Source of the DNA: Acidimicrobiia bacterium
GTDB lineage: Bacteria > Actinomycetota > Acidimicrobiia > Acidimicrobiales > Iamiaceae
Assembly: GCA_019247975.1 (NCBI GenBank)
Contig: JAFBAD010000339.1
Span: 1 to 8,065 of the forward strand
DNA length: 8,065 nt
Direction: 5' to 3'
A model generated the notes under the pieces. It did not search any database and was not told the origin of the DNA. It saw only the letters and a program-made list of their open reading frames with translations. Position 1 is the first letter of the stretch; every line of letters starts with the position of its first letter. The translations under genes and the position numbers were made by a program. Shown here in pieces: positions 1-5,778 of this stretch.

Positions 1-400
1 ACGGGGCGACCCGGCCCTCGGGGAGGCCCTCGATCACCCAGGCCTCCCAGAGCGGCCGGCTCCGGTCCAGCTTGAGGCCGGCCAGGTGACCGCACAGGTC
101 GGCCAGCTCCTGGGGTCCGCCCGGGGACGGCACGCCGATCCGGCGGATGTGGAAGTCCGGGTCGACGTCCGGGTCTTCGATCCAGTACGGGCGGTCCAAG
201 CCGAACGGGACATCTCGGAGCTTCCAGCGGAGCTGGGGCGCCTCGGGCATCCGCTCGACCAGCAGCTCCTTGAATCGCGCGAACGACCAGCCGTCCGGGC
301 AGGTCGACGGGTCGAGCACCATGAGCGCCGACACGTGCATGTGCCAGTTCGGCGTCTCGCCGTAGAGGAACGCTGCATCCTGGCCGCTCATCTGTCGCAT
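1..400 (-). CDS. Wax ester synthase/diacylglycerol acyltransferase (WS/DGAT), N-terminal part, cut by window edge
   Basis: Members of this family join fatty acyl-CoA to diacylglycerol or a long-chain alcohol, making storage triacylglycerol or wax esters at the membrane or lipid-droplet surface. The frame runs open from an ATG at 400 to base 1, giving 133 residues. It begins MRQMSGQDAAFLYGETPNWH, the typical family opening (M-S-x-x-D-A-x-F-L-x-x-E-x-x-x-x-x-M-H). Near the cut is PLWEAWVIEGLPEGR (117-130), the family's PLWE...EGL..GR block. The catalytic HHxxxDG motif normally follows within about 15 residues, so it should lie just outside the window. A Shine-Dalgarno-like GGGGAG sits 5 nt before the ATG at 400, which favours that start over the in-frame ATG at 391. 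The gene is divergent from the SGNH hydrolase at 465, with a shared gap of about 64 bp. Family assignment is firm; substrate is unknown. Confidence 0.88.
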   Translation of the reverse strand, partial: MRQMSGQDAAFLYGETPNWHMHVSALMVLDPSTCPDGWSFARFKELLVERMPEAPQLRWKLRDVPFGLDRPYWIEDPDVDPDFHIRRIGVPSPGGPQELADLCGHLAGLKLDRSRPLWEAWVIEGLPEGRVAP

Positions 401-405
401 GGCCG

Positions 406-411
406 CTCCCC
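406..411 (-). promoter_or_regulatory. Ribosome binding site of the WS/DGAT gene
   Basis: Read on the minus strand this is GGGGAG, 5 nt from the ATG at 400. It is the clearest Shine-Dalgarno sequence in the window and decides the start. The other in-frame ATG (391) has no such sequence before it. Confidence 0.6.
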
Positions 412-464
412 GGGATCGACGGTCCTTGCTGGCCTAAGCCGCAACTTACGCCCGTTGTGTCACG

Positions 465-1370
465 GTGGCCGCCGGGATGGGGTGGGATGCACCGAACTCG
501 GGATCGCGCGCGGGGTGGTGGATCGCGCTGTCGACCTTCGTCGCTGCGCTCGTGGCCGTGGCGGCGCTGTGGGCCGGCGGTGCGGCGGCCATCGACGACG
601 CCGGCGGGTCCGCCCCCGCTCCGTCGCCGGCGGCCCGACCCAACCGGCTCGAGCCCCTCTCCATCGCCCCCGGCCACATCCGGCCCCGGGTCGTCCTCTA
701 CGGCGACTCGCTGGCCTGGGAGTCCCGCCAGAGCTTCGCCTTCACCCTCGCGGCCGCCGGCGCCGACGTGCAGGCCCGCACCTGGGGCGGCACCGCGATC
801 TGCGACTTCTTCCACACGATGCGCAAGGACGCCGCCGAGATGCACCCGGACGCGGTCGTCGTCGAGTTCATCGGCAACGCCTTCAGCCAGTGCATGCGCT
901 CCCGAGCGCCGATGACCGGCGACGAGCCGGTCGACGCGTACCGCAGCGACGCCCAGGAGGTCCTGCGGATCTTCCCGAAGGCCCGCGTGTACTTCGTGGG
1001 CGCGCCGGTCGGGGCGCCGGGCAAGCCGGGGGAGTTCCACCCCGGGTCGCTCAACTCGATGTACCGGAACCAGGCCGTCCGCCACCCGTCGGCCCGGTAC
1101 GTCGATGCCGGCGCTGCGGTCCTCGATCACGGCCGGTGGACCAAGACGCTCCCGTGCCTGCCCCACGAGCCGTGCACCGGGGGCAGGGACAGCCACGGTC
1201 GTCGCGTGAACGTGGTCCGGGCGCCCGACGGCACGCACTTCTGTCCGAACGCCGCGGCCGCCGAGTTCGGCGTGACGCAGGCCTGCGCGGTCTGGTCGAG
1301 CGGCGCCTTCCGCTTCGGAACCGCCATGTCGAAGGCGGTTGCGGCGGACTTCCCCCGGAGCGGTCGCTAG
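465..1370 (+). CDS. Membrane-anchored SGNH/GDSL-type hydrolase
   Basis: SGNH hydrolases are serine esterases or acyl-ester hydrolases. All four blocks can be placed in the 301-aa product: GDSL at 80-83 (nucleophile S82), the block II glycine in WGGT (108-111), FIGN at 135-138 (N138), and DGTH at 255-258 (D255/H258 dyad). Residues 18-42 form one hydrophobic segment followed by an Ala/Pro-rich linker, so the catalytic domain is probably outside the membrane, tethered by a signal anchor. Several cysteines in the domain (113, 143, 231, 237, 260, 274) fit disulfides in an exported protein. An in-frame TAA at 435 limits the start to GTG 465 or ATG 477; neither has a good Shine-Dalgarno sequence. 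The gene is divergent from the WS/DGAT gene, so a role in acyl-lipid or cell-envelope ester metabolism is possible, but that is only context. Confidence 0.82.
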   Translation: MAAGMGWDAPNSGSRAGWWIALSTFVAALVAVAALWAGGAAAIDDAGGSAPAPSPAARPNRLEPLSIAPGHIRPRVVLYGDSLAWESRQSFAFTLAAAGADVQARTWGGTAICDFFHTMRKDAAEMHPDAVVVEFIGNAFSQCMRSRAPMTGDEPVDAYRSDAQEVLRIFPKARVYFVGAPVGAPGKPGEFHPGSLNSMYRNQAVRHPSARYVDAGAAVLDHGRWTKTLPCLPHEPCTGGRDSHGRRVNVVRAPDGTHFCPNAAAAEFGVTQACAVWSSGAFRFGTAMSKAVAADFPRSGR

Positions 1371-1431
1371 GGGAAGGCAAGGACATAGAAGGCGGGAAGC
1401 TCGTCGTCCCGGCGCTGGTAGACCTCGGTGG

Positions 1432-2355
1432 ATGCGCATCCTGACCCACATGGGCGGCGACATCGCCGATGCGATCCGGGCCGCGGCGCCCGACGCCGAG
1501 GTCGTCGTCGTGCCGACGAGCGGTGAGCTCCCGCCGGACCTGCGGGGCGAGGTCCTCGTCGCCACGCATCGGGCGGACAACCTGATCGAGCTGTGCGACC
1601 GCGGCGTCGAGTGGGTCCACTTCTTCGGGACCGGCGTCGACGGCATGCCGCCCGAGATCCTCGAGGGCCGGGTCGTCTCCTGCTCGCGGGGCGCCGGCGC
1701 GGTGCCGATCTCCGAGTGGGTCCTCGCAGTGATGCTCGCGTTCGAGAAGCGCCTGCCGGACGCGTGGGTGCACGAACCGCCGGCCCACTGGAGCTGGACC
1801 GAGCTCGGCGGGCTGCACGGCCGCACGCTCGGGCTCGTCGGCCTCGGCGGCATCGGCACGGCGATCGCCACGCGGGCCGCCGCGTTCGGCATGGACGTCC
1901 TCGCCGTGCGGCGGACCGATGCGCCGAGCCCCGTTCCCGGCGTCACGGTCGTCGGGTCGCTCGACGAGATGCTCCCGCGCGTCGACCACCTGGTGCTCGC
2001 GGCGCCGGCCACCCCGAAGACGGAGCACCTCGTCGGCACAGCCGAGCTCGAGGCCGTGAAGCCGGGCGTGCACCTCGTCAACATCGCCCGGGGCGCGTTG
2101 GTGGATCAGGACGCGCTGCGCGTCGCGCTCGACGACGGCCGGGTCGCGATGGCCAGCCTCGACGTGTGCGACCCCGAGCCGCTCCCCGAGGGCCACTGGC
2201 TCTACGACCACCCGAAGGTGCGGCTGAGTCCCCACATCTCGTGGAGCAGCCCTGCGCTCGCCAGCCGGATCGTCGAGCTGCTGGTCGACAACGTCCGCCG
2301 CTACGTTGCCGGCGAACCGCTCCAGGGCGTCGTCGATCCGGTCGAGCGCTACTGA
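1432..2355 (+). CDS. D-2-hydroxyacid dehydrogenase (glyoxylate/hydroxypyruvate reductase-like)
   Basis: This 307-aa protein belongs to the NAD(P)-dependent D-isomer 2-hydroxyacid dehydrogenases, which interconvert 2-oxoacids and D-2-hydroxyacids in the cytoplasm. The dinucleotide-binding motif GLGGIG is at 137-142. The catalytic Arg lies in NIARGALVDQDAL (R220), the Glu in DVCDPEPLP (E249) and the His in LSPHIS (H268), so the triad is complete. After the second Rossmann strand the sequence is VLAVRR (156-161). The acidic residue that usually selects NADH is replaced by arginine, which suggests NADPH use. The frame stays open upstream to 1339, but those 31 residues are Arg/Gly-rich and overlap gene 2, while MRILTHMGG begins a normal first strand. 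There is no strong Shine-Dalgarno sequence; a TAGACC lies 7 nt upstream. Length is normal for the family. Substrate cannot be told from sequence. Confidence 0.9.
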   Translation: MRILTHMGGDIADAIRAAAPDAEVVVVPTSGELPPDLRGEVLVATHRADNLIELCDRGVEWVHFFGTGVDGMPPEILEGRVVSCSRGAGAVPISEWVLAVMLAFEKRLPDAWVHEPPAHWSWTELGGLHGRTLGLVGLGGIGTAIATRAAAFGMDVLAVRRTDAPSPVPGVTVVGSLDEMLPRVDHLVLAAPATPKTEHLVGTAELEAVKPGVHLVNIARGALVDQDALRVALDDGRVAMASLDVCDPEPLPEGHWLYDHPKVRLSPHISWSSPALASRIVELLVDNVRRYVAGEPLQGVVDPVERY

Positions 2356-2356
2356 T

Positions 2357-3304
2357 CTACTTCGGGAGGTAGCGGCGCCGCAGCGCCGCAGTCGTCCGTT
2401 GCGTGAGGACCTTGGCGCCGAGGAGGTCCTCGATCGTCGTCGAGTCGAAGGTCGTGTCGTCGGCTAGCTGCCCTCGGTACTCGTCGATGCGCTGCACCGA
2501 ATCGAGGTTGCCCTCGGGGTGGACGACCACGTAGCGGCCCCACGTCCAGTTGCCGCTGGCGTGCTGCAACATCGAGAGCAGGAGGATGTGCTCGAGCCAC
2601 ATGACGGCCAACAGCGACTGGCTCAGCGCGTCGACCGCGCCGGGCACGAACGCTGCAGAGCGGTCGTGGATCTCGGTGAACCGCGGCAGGTGGGTCGGCT
2701 TCACGCCCTCGCGGTTCGCTACTTCGCGGTACGTGACGTCCACCGCGATCGCACCCTGGGTGCCGTCGTCGAGGTCGAGCACGAACATCGCGTCGAACGA
2801 GCGGAGGCTGTTCGAGTAGGCCGGATCGAACCGTCCGGGCGAGTGGGAGAAGCGGACCTCGGACACGCGGCCCGGAGCATCGGGCCACCATGCGTGCACC
2901 GCGCGATCGGCGCGAGCCAGATCGGCGTGCAGGTCGCCGAACAGGTTGACCGCCAGCGCCTCCGACGACAGCAGGTCGGCCCAGAACAGCTGCCGGTCGA
3001 ACCGCTGGTGCGGCTCGACCAGCTCCGAGCGGGCCCGCCCTGCGGCGCGTGCCCTGTCGGTCAGGAAGGTGGCGCCGGTCTCCTTGGCGAAGTCACGGTC
3101 GAGCTGGCTGCCGACGAGGCGTGGCGGCACCCCGGGTCGGGTCCGGTGCGTGCCGATCGGGAAGCCGTTGGCCTCACGCCACGTCGCGTTGTGGAAGCGG
3201 ACCGCCCGGCGGAAGTCGGTGACCTCCGGGTTGCCGGGCACCGCGTCGTGGTCCAGCCAGCAGTGCGCAGCCTCGAGCTCCTCGCGCGACGGCGCCGCCA
3301 CCAC
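2357..3304 (-). CDS. PGN_0703-like PD-(D/E)XK nuclease-superfamily protein with altered active-site motif
   Basis: From GTG 3304 the product has 315 aa. It resembles the PGN_0703-type putative restriction endonuclease family as I remember it: REANGFPIGTH (43-53), LLSSEALAVNLFGDL (111-125), SFDAMFVLDLDDG (169-181), SLLAVMWLEHILLLSML (230-246), and GRYVVVHPEGN (256-266). The core after SFDAMF normally ends in a strand reading E-V-K, the catalytic E-x-K. Here it reads D189-V-T191 (GAIAVDVTYRE), so the lysine is missing, while the earlier Asp (D171) is kept. It may therefore be a weak or inactive nuclease, or a binding protein. The frame runs up to an ATG at 3493, but that extension is Arg/Gly/His-rich, overlaps the upstream gene and looks non-coding. 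GTG 3304 has TACAGT exactly 6 nt before it and no Shine-Dalgarno sequence. No methyltransferase or other restriction partner is nearby. Family call moderate; function not claimed. Confidence 0.68.
   Translation of the reverse strand: MVAAPSREELEAAHCWLDHDAVPGNPEVTDFRRAVRFHNATWREANGFPIGTHRTRPGVPPRLVGSQLDRDFAKETGATFLTDRARAAGRARSELVEPHQRFDRQLFWADLLSSEALAVNLFGDLHADLARADRAVHAWWPDAPGRVSEVRFSHSPGRFDPAYSNSLRSFDAMFVLDLDDGTQGAIAVDVTYREVANREGVKPTHLPRFTEIHDRSAAFVPGAVDALSQSLLAVMWLEHILLLSMLQHASGNWTWGRYVVVHPEGNLDSVQRIDEYRGQLADDTTFDSTTIEDLLGAKVLTQRTTAALRRRYLPK
2372..2389. terminator. Stem-loop at the convergent gene ends, possible factor-assisted terminator
   Basis: GCGGCGC, a 4-nt loop (CGCA) and GCGCCGC form a perfect 7-bp GC stem. 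It lies 17 nt after the stop codon of the dehydrogenase gene and inside the last codons of the opposing gene. No T-run follows on either strand, so it is not a classic intrinsic terminator. It may only reflect the Ala-Leu-Arg-Arg codons. Confidence 0.3.
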
Positions 3305-3310
3305 GCCGAC

Positions 3311-3316
3311 ACTGTA
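3311..3316 (-). promoter_or_regulatory. Candidate -10 element (TACAGT) for the PD-(D/E)XK-like gene
   Basis: On the minus strand TACAGT matches the actinobacterial TANNNT -10 pattern. It ends 6 nt before GTG 3304, so transcription would begin at or next to the start codon. It lies between the previous gene's stop (3322) and this start. A short inverted repeat, GTAGG-GA-CCTAC (3314-3325), overlaps it. No convincing -35 element was seen. Confidence 0.4.
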
Positions 3317-3321
3317 GGGAC

Positions 3322-5073
3322 CTACTTGGGTGCCCGGACGTGGATGACGACGTCGCTCGTGCTGCTCAGCCCTGAGGCGTCCGTGACCGTGAGTCGGAGG
3401 GTGACGTCGGCCGGTCCGGCCGGCGCCGTCACCGCGGTCCTCGCCTCGTCGGGGTCCGCGATGACCGCCGGCGGGCCACCGATCTGCGTCCACGAGTAGG
3501 TGAGGGGCTCGTCCTGCGGATCGGACGAGTCGGAGCCGTCGATCGTGGTGGTCGCCTTCGAGCCGACGCTCTTGACGGCGGCCACACGTGCGACGGGCGG
3601 TCCGAGCACGACCTGTTGCAGGGACGCGCCTGACGCGGATCCGGCGTACCGATCGTCGCCGCTGTAGGTCGCAACGAGGCCGTGGGTACCTGCGGTGAGT
3701 GACGAGGTCGTGCAGCGGGCAGTCAGGTCAGCCGCAACTGCGACCTGCGAGCAGACGATGGTGGACCCGTCCGAGAACGTCACGGTTCCGGTGGGCGCCT
3801 TCATGCCCGACGTCGAGGCTCCCACCTTCGCGACGAGGGCGACCGGCGCGCCGGGCATCGAGGGGTTCACCGACGAGGAGAGGGCCGTCGTGGTGGCGGC
3901 CTTCGTCACGGGGATGGGGGCGCTGCCGCTCGCGCCGGCGAAGTCGATCTCGTCCTCGGGCAGGTAGACGGCGCTGATGATGTTCGCGCCCACGTCCAAG
4001 GCGCTCGCCGGGACGGTGCAGGTGAACGAGCCGTTGACGAGCGCAGCGGTGGGACCGCAGACCGTCCCGGTGTTCTGGAACACGCCGGTGTTCAGGATCA
4101 CGTAGCCGGACGCCAGGCCCGCGGGGGCGGTGACGGTGACGGTAACCGTGACGTCGGTTCCGTAGGACGGCGAGGTCGGCGACGCGGCCACCGTGACGAT
4201 GCTCGGCGAAGGGAAGGTCACGGTGATGCGACCGTCGCCGCGGTTGCCGGCCGAGGTGAGCTGCGTGTCGATCGCACGGTCGCCCACGTAGGACATGGCG
4301 CCCCCGCCTCCTCCTCCGCCGCCCGATCCCGCAGCGCCACTGCTGCCGCCCGCGCCACCGCGGTACCCGCCGCCGCCTCCTCCGCCGCTCCCTCCGAAGG
4401 TGCCTTCGGTCGAGAACGCTCCCGCGCCGCCGCTCGTGGTGCCCACGCCGCGGAGGCTCGCGCCCGTTCCTGCGCCGGATCCGCTCCCGTTGCCGCCGGC
4501 GAGCGACCCGGCAGTGGTGTGGCCACCTCCCTGGCCGCCGTCGTTGCCGATGCTCGCTCCGCCACCTCCACCCCCGCCGCCACCGCCGGCGACGGCGAGC
4601 GGATCCGTGCCGTCGAGGACCGCACTCGCGCCGCCCCCGCCCCCGCCGACGCCGGCGACCGCGTACGCCGTGCCACCGTCACCGCCGGGATAGGCGCCCC
4701 AGCCGCCCTTGCCGCCGTCGTAGTGACCGTCGATTAGGTGGCCGGCCTCGCCGACGTCGATCGTCAGGACGTGTCCCGGGGTGGCGGGGACGCTGGTGAT
4801 GACCTCTGCGGCCGCTCCTCCGGTGCCGCCGGAGCTGAGTCCCGACACGTCGGAGCCGGCTGCGCCTTGTCCGCCGTCGAGCACGAGCTGGATGGCGTAG
4901 ACGCCCTCGGGGACCGTCCACGTCTGGGGCGCACCGGTGGCACTGAACGTGACGGTCTGCGTGCCCGTCACCGCATGGGCGGGCGCAGCGGTCGCGACCA
5001 CGCCGGCGAAGGCGGATGGGATCACGAGCAGCGCACCCGCGACGACGCGGCGGACCAACCGGGAGCTTGTCAT
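3322..5073 (-). CDS. Secreted protein: ALK-type glycine-rich domain, two Ig-like domains, PKD/REJ-like domain
   Basis: This 583-aa protein begins with a signal peptide (1-34): basic MTSSRLVRR, a hydrophobic core and an AHA cleavage site. Residues 38-287 form a glycine-rich domain. It opens with TVTFSATGAPQTWTVPEGVYAIQL, contains runs of up to ten glycines, and closes with GRITVTF; this layout matches the glycine-rich domain of ALK/LTK-type receptors, also found in bacterial surface proteins. Residues 291-390 and 392-489 are two Ig-like (Big_3-type) domains, each with one cysteine pair (C339/C352 and C441/C454). The second carries PTGTVTFSDG and GTHGLVATYSGDDRYAGS. Residues 492-580 form a PKD/REJ-like domain (DGSDSSDPQDEPLTYSWTQ, then VTLRLTVTDASG). 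There is no LPXTG or C-terminal membrane segment, so it is probably released or loosely held at the surface, perhaps in adhesion or matrix. ATG 5073 is chosen because the signal peptide follows directly. Binding partner is unknown. Confidence 0.85.
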   Translation of the reverse strand: MTSSRLVRRVVAGALLVIPSAFAGVVATAAPAHAVTGTQTVTFSATGAPQTWTVPEGVYAIQLVLDGGQGAAGSDVSGLSSGGTGGAAAEVITSVPATPGHVLTIDVGEAGHLIDGHYDGGKGGWGAYPGGDGGTAYAVAGVGGGGGGASAVLDGTDPLAVAGGGGGGGGGGASIGNDGGQGGGHTTAGSLAGGNGSGSGAGTGASLRGVGTTSGGAGAFSTEGTFGGSGGGGGGGYRGGAGGSSGAAGSGGGGGGGGAMSYVGDRAIDTQLTSAGNRGDGRITVTFPSPSIVTVAASPTSPSYGTDVTVTVTVTAPAGLASGYVILNTGVFQNTGTVCGPTAALVNGSFTCTVPASALDVGANIISAVYLPEDEIDFAGASGSAPIPVTKAATTTALSSSVNPSMPGAPVALVAKVGASTSGMKAPTGTVTFSDGSTIVCSQVAVAADLTARCTTSSLTAGTHGLVATYSGDDRYAGSASGASLQQVVLGPPVARVAAVKSVGSKATTTIDGSDSSDPQDEPLTYSWTQIGGPPAVIADPDEARTAVTAPAGPADVTLRLTVTDASGLSSTSDVVIHVRAPK

Positions 5074-5077
5074 GCGG

Positions 5078-5095
5078 GGACCGTACGAACGGTCC
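5078..5095. repeat. Inverted repeat GGACCGT-ACGA-ACGGTCC over the promoter
   Basis: This is a perfect 7-4-7 inverted repeat that covers the candidate -10 element and ends 4 nt before ATG 5073. It could be a repressor operator. It is unlikely to be an mRNA hairpin if transcription starts at the ATG. No regulator for it is identified. Confidence 0.45.
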
Positions 5096-5108
5096 TGCTG
5101 CTTGTCTG
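5080..5108 (-). promoter_or_regulatory. Candidate promoter of the glycine-rich secreted protein
   Basis: On the minus strand CAGACA (5108-5103) and TACGGT (5085-5080) are 17 nt apart. CAGACA matches TTGACA in its last four bases; TACGGT fits TANNNT. The -10 element ends 6 nt before ATG 5073 and there is no Shine-Dalgarno sequence at normal distance, so a leaderless mRNA is likely. Confidence 0.42.
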
Positions 5109-5122
5109 CCGCACCTGCGGCA
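5107..5122. repeat. Inverted repeat TGCCGC-ACCT-GCGGCA in the divergent intergenic region
   Basis: This perfect 6-4-6 inverted repeat lies 28 bp (centre to centre) from the repeat at 5078-5095 and abuts the candidate -35 element. It sits in the 102-bp gap between the divergent genes starting at 5073 and 5176. Its sequence differs from the other repeat, so a shared protein is not implied. In GC-rich DNA a 6-bp arm can be chance. Confidence 0.3.
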
Positions 5123-5175
5123 CAACGAGCGTCTCCGTGCCGATGAGTCCGGCGGCCGAGCGCAGTCGGACAGGC

Positions 5176-5766
5176 ATGACCAAGGTGCTGACCCACATGT
5201 GCATGTCGTTGGACGGGTTCGTGGCGCAGCCCGACGACGACCCGGCGGAGCTCTTCGACTGGTACTGGGGCGGCGACGTCGTGGTGACGAGCGCGCAGGA
5301 CGACATGCGGTTCTCGGTCGACGCCGCGAGCGCGCCGATGCTGCAGGAGCTCATGTCAGGGTGCGGTGCGCTGATCTCCGGGCGCCGCTTGTTCGACCTC
5401 ACCGACGGCTGGGGCGACAACCACCCGGTCGGTGCCCCGGTGGTCGTCGTGACGCACCGGCCACCGCCGGACGACGCCGCGGAGCGGTTCCCGCGCACCA
5501 CCTTCACGGGCAGCGTGGAGGAGGCCGTCGCGACGGCCAAGGAGATCGCAGGCGAGAGGTTCGTGACGATCGCCAGCGCGGACGTCATCCAGCAGGCGGT
5601 GAACCTGGGCCTCGTCGACGAGCTGTGCATCAGCCAGGTGCCGGTGCTGTTCGGCACCGGCGTCCGCTACTTCGGCGAGCTCGTCGGTGCGCACGTGGTG
5701 CTCGAGGATCCCGAGGTGGTCCAGGGGATCCGGGCCCTCCACCTCCGCTACCCGGTGCGCCGCTGA
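5176..5766 (+). CDS. RibD C-terminal / dihydrofolate reductase-like family protein
   Basis: This 196-aa protein has the fold of the RibD C-terminal reductase domain, related to dihydrofolate reductase and usually NADPH-binding. Many standalone actinobacterial members have no known substrate. Visible marks are the opening MTKVLTHMCMSLDGFVA (1-17), GALISGRRLFD (64-74), PVVVVTHRPP (88-97), and NLGLVDELCISQVPVLFGTG (143-162) followed by VRYFGEL. The start MTKVL is the family's usual first strand. An in-frame ATG at 5142 would add 11 residues without family character. A weak GGACAGG lies just upstream of ATG 5176. The gene is divergent from the secreted glycine-rich protein and convergent, 12 bp apart, with the MerR gene. 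It lacks the RibD deaminase domain, and no riboflavin or folate genes are nearby, so a biosynthetic role should not be assumed. Confidence 0.87.
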   Translation: MTKVLTHMCMSLDGFVAQPDDDPAELFDWYWGGDVVVTSAQDDMRFSVDAASAPMLQELMSGCGALISGRRLFDLTDGWGDNHPVGAPVVVVTHRPPPDDAAERFPRTTFTGSVEEAVATAKEIAGERFVTIASADVIQQAVNLGLVDELCISQVPVLFGTGVRYFGELVGAHVVLEDPEVVQGIRALHLRYPVRR

Positions 5767-5775
5767 GGGATCAGC
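5762..5775. terminator. Small stem-loop between convergent stop codons
   Basis: GCTGA-GGGA-TCAGC is a perfect 5-4-5 stem that begins at the stop codon of the reductase gene and lies before the MerR stop (5781-5779). No T-run is present, so it is a weak candidate for a shared terminator. Confidence 0.25.
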
Positions 5776-5778
5776 CGG

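Noticed and set aside
401..464. Promoter elements in the gap between the WS/DGAT and SGNH genes
   Set aside because: A minus-strand TAAGTT (448-443) fits TANNNT, but no -35 element matches at 16-18 nt, and nothing clear was found for the plus strand.
1371..1431. A possible terminator stem (CGGGA/TCCCG) after the SGNH gene
   Set aside because: The stem is only 5 bp with a 9-nt loop and no T-run, so it is too weak to list.
86..1444. A 452-codon open frame on the plus strand
   Set aside because: The product is Arg/Gly-rich with no domain. It lies antisense to the WS/DGAT gene and out of frame with the SGNH gene, both of which show clear family motifs.
1051..2235. A 394-codon open frame on the minus strand
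   Set aside because: It is the antisense frame of the dehydrogenase, which has a complete catalytic triad and cofactor motif.
3305..3493. An N-terminal extension of the PD-(D/E)XK-like protein up to ATG 3493
   Set aside because: The extra 63 residues are Arg/Gly/His-rich, overlap the upstream gene by 172 bp and lack family similarity. GTG 3304 is supported by its promoter spacing.
2519..3499. A 326-codon open frame on the plus strand
   Set aside because: It is antisense to the PGN_0703-like gene, with no recognisable domain.
4291..4660. CCN/GGN triplet runs as possible tandem repeats or a phase-variation tract
   Set aside because: They are codon-level polyglycine runs of mixed GGN codons. 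Changes by triplets would not shift the frame, and no regular longer unit was seen.
4295..4693. A proline-rich open frame (runs of 8-10 prolines) on the plus strand
   Set aside because: It is the exact antisense of the glycine-rich domain, where GGN codons read as NCC.
2357..5073. The PD-(D/E)XK-like protein and the secreted protein as a defence or toxin-delivery pair
   Set aside because: The secreted protein has no toxin or delivery domain, and the nuclease-like gene has its own probable promoter. Adjacency alone does not support a system.
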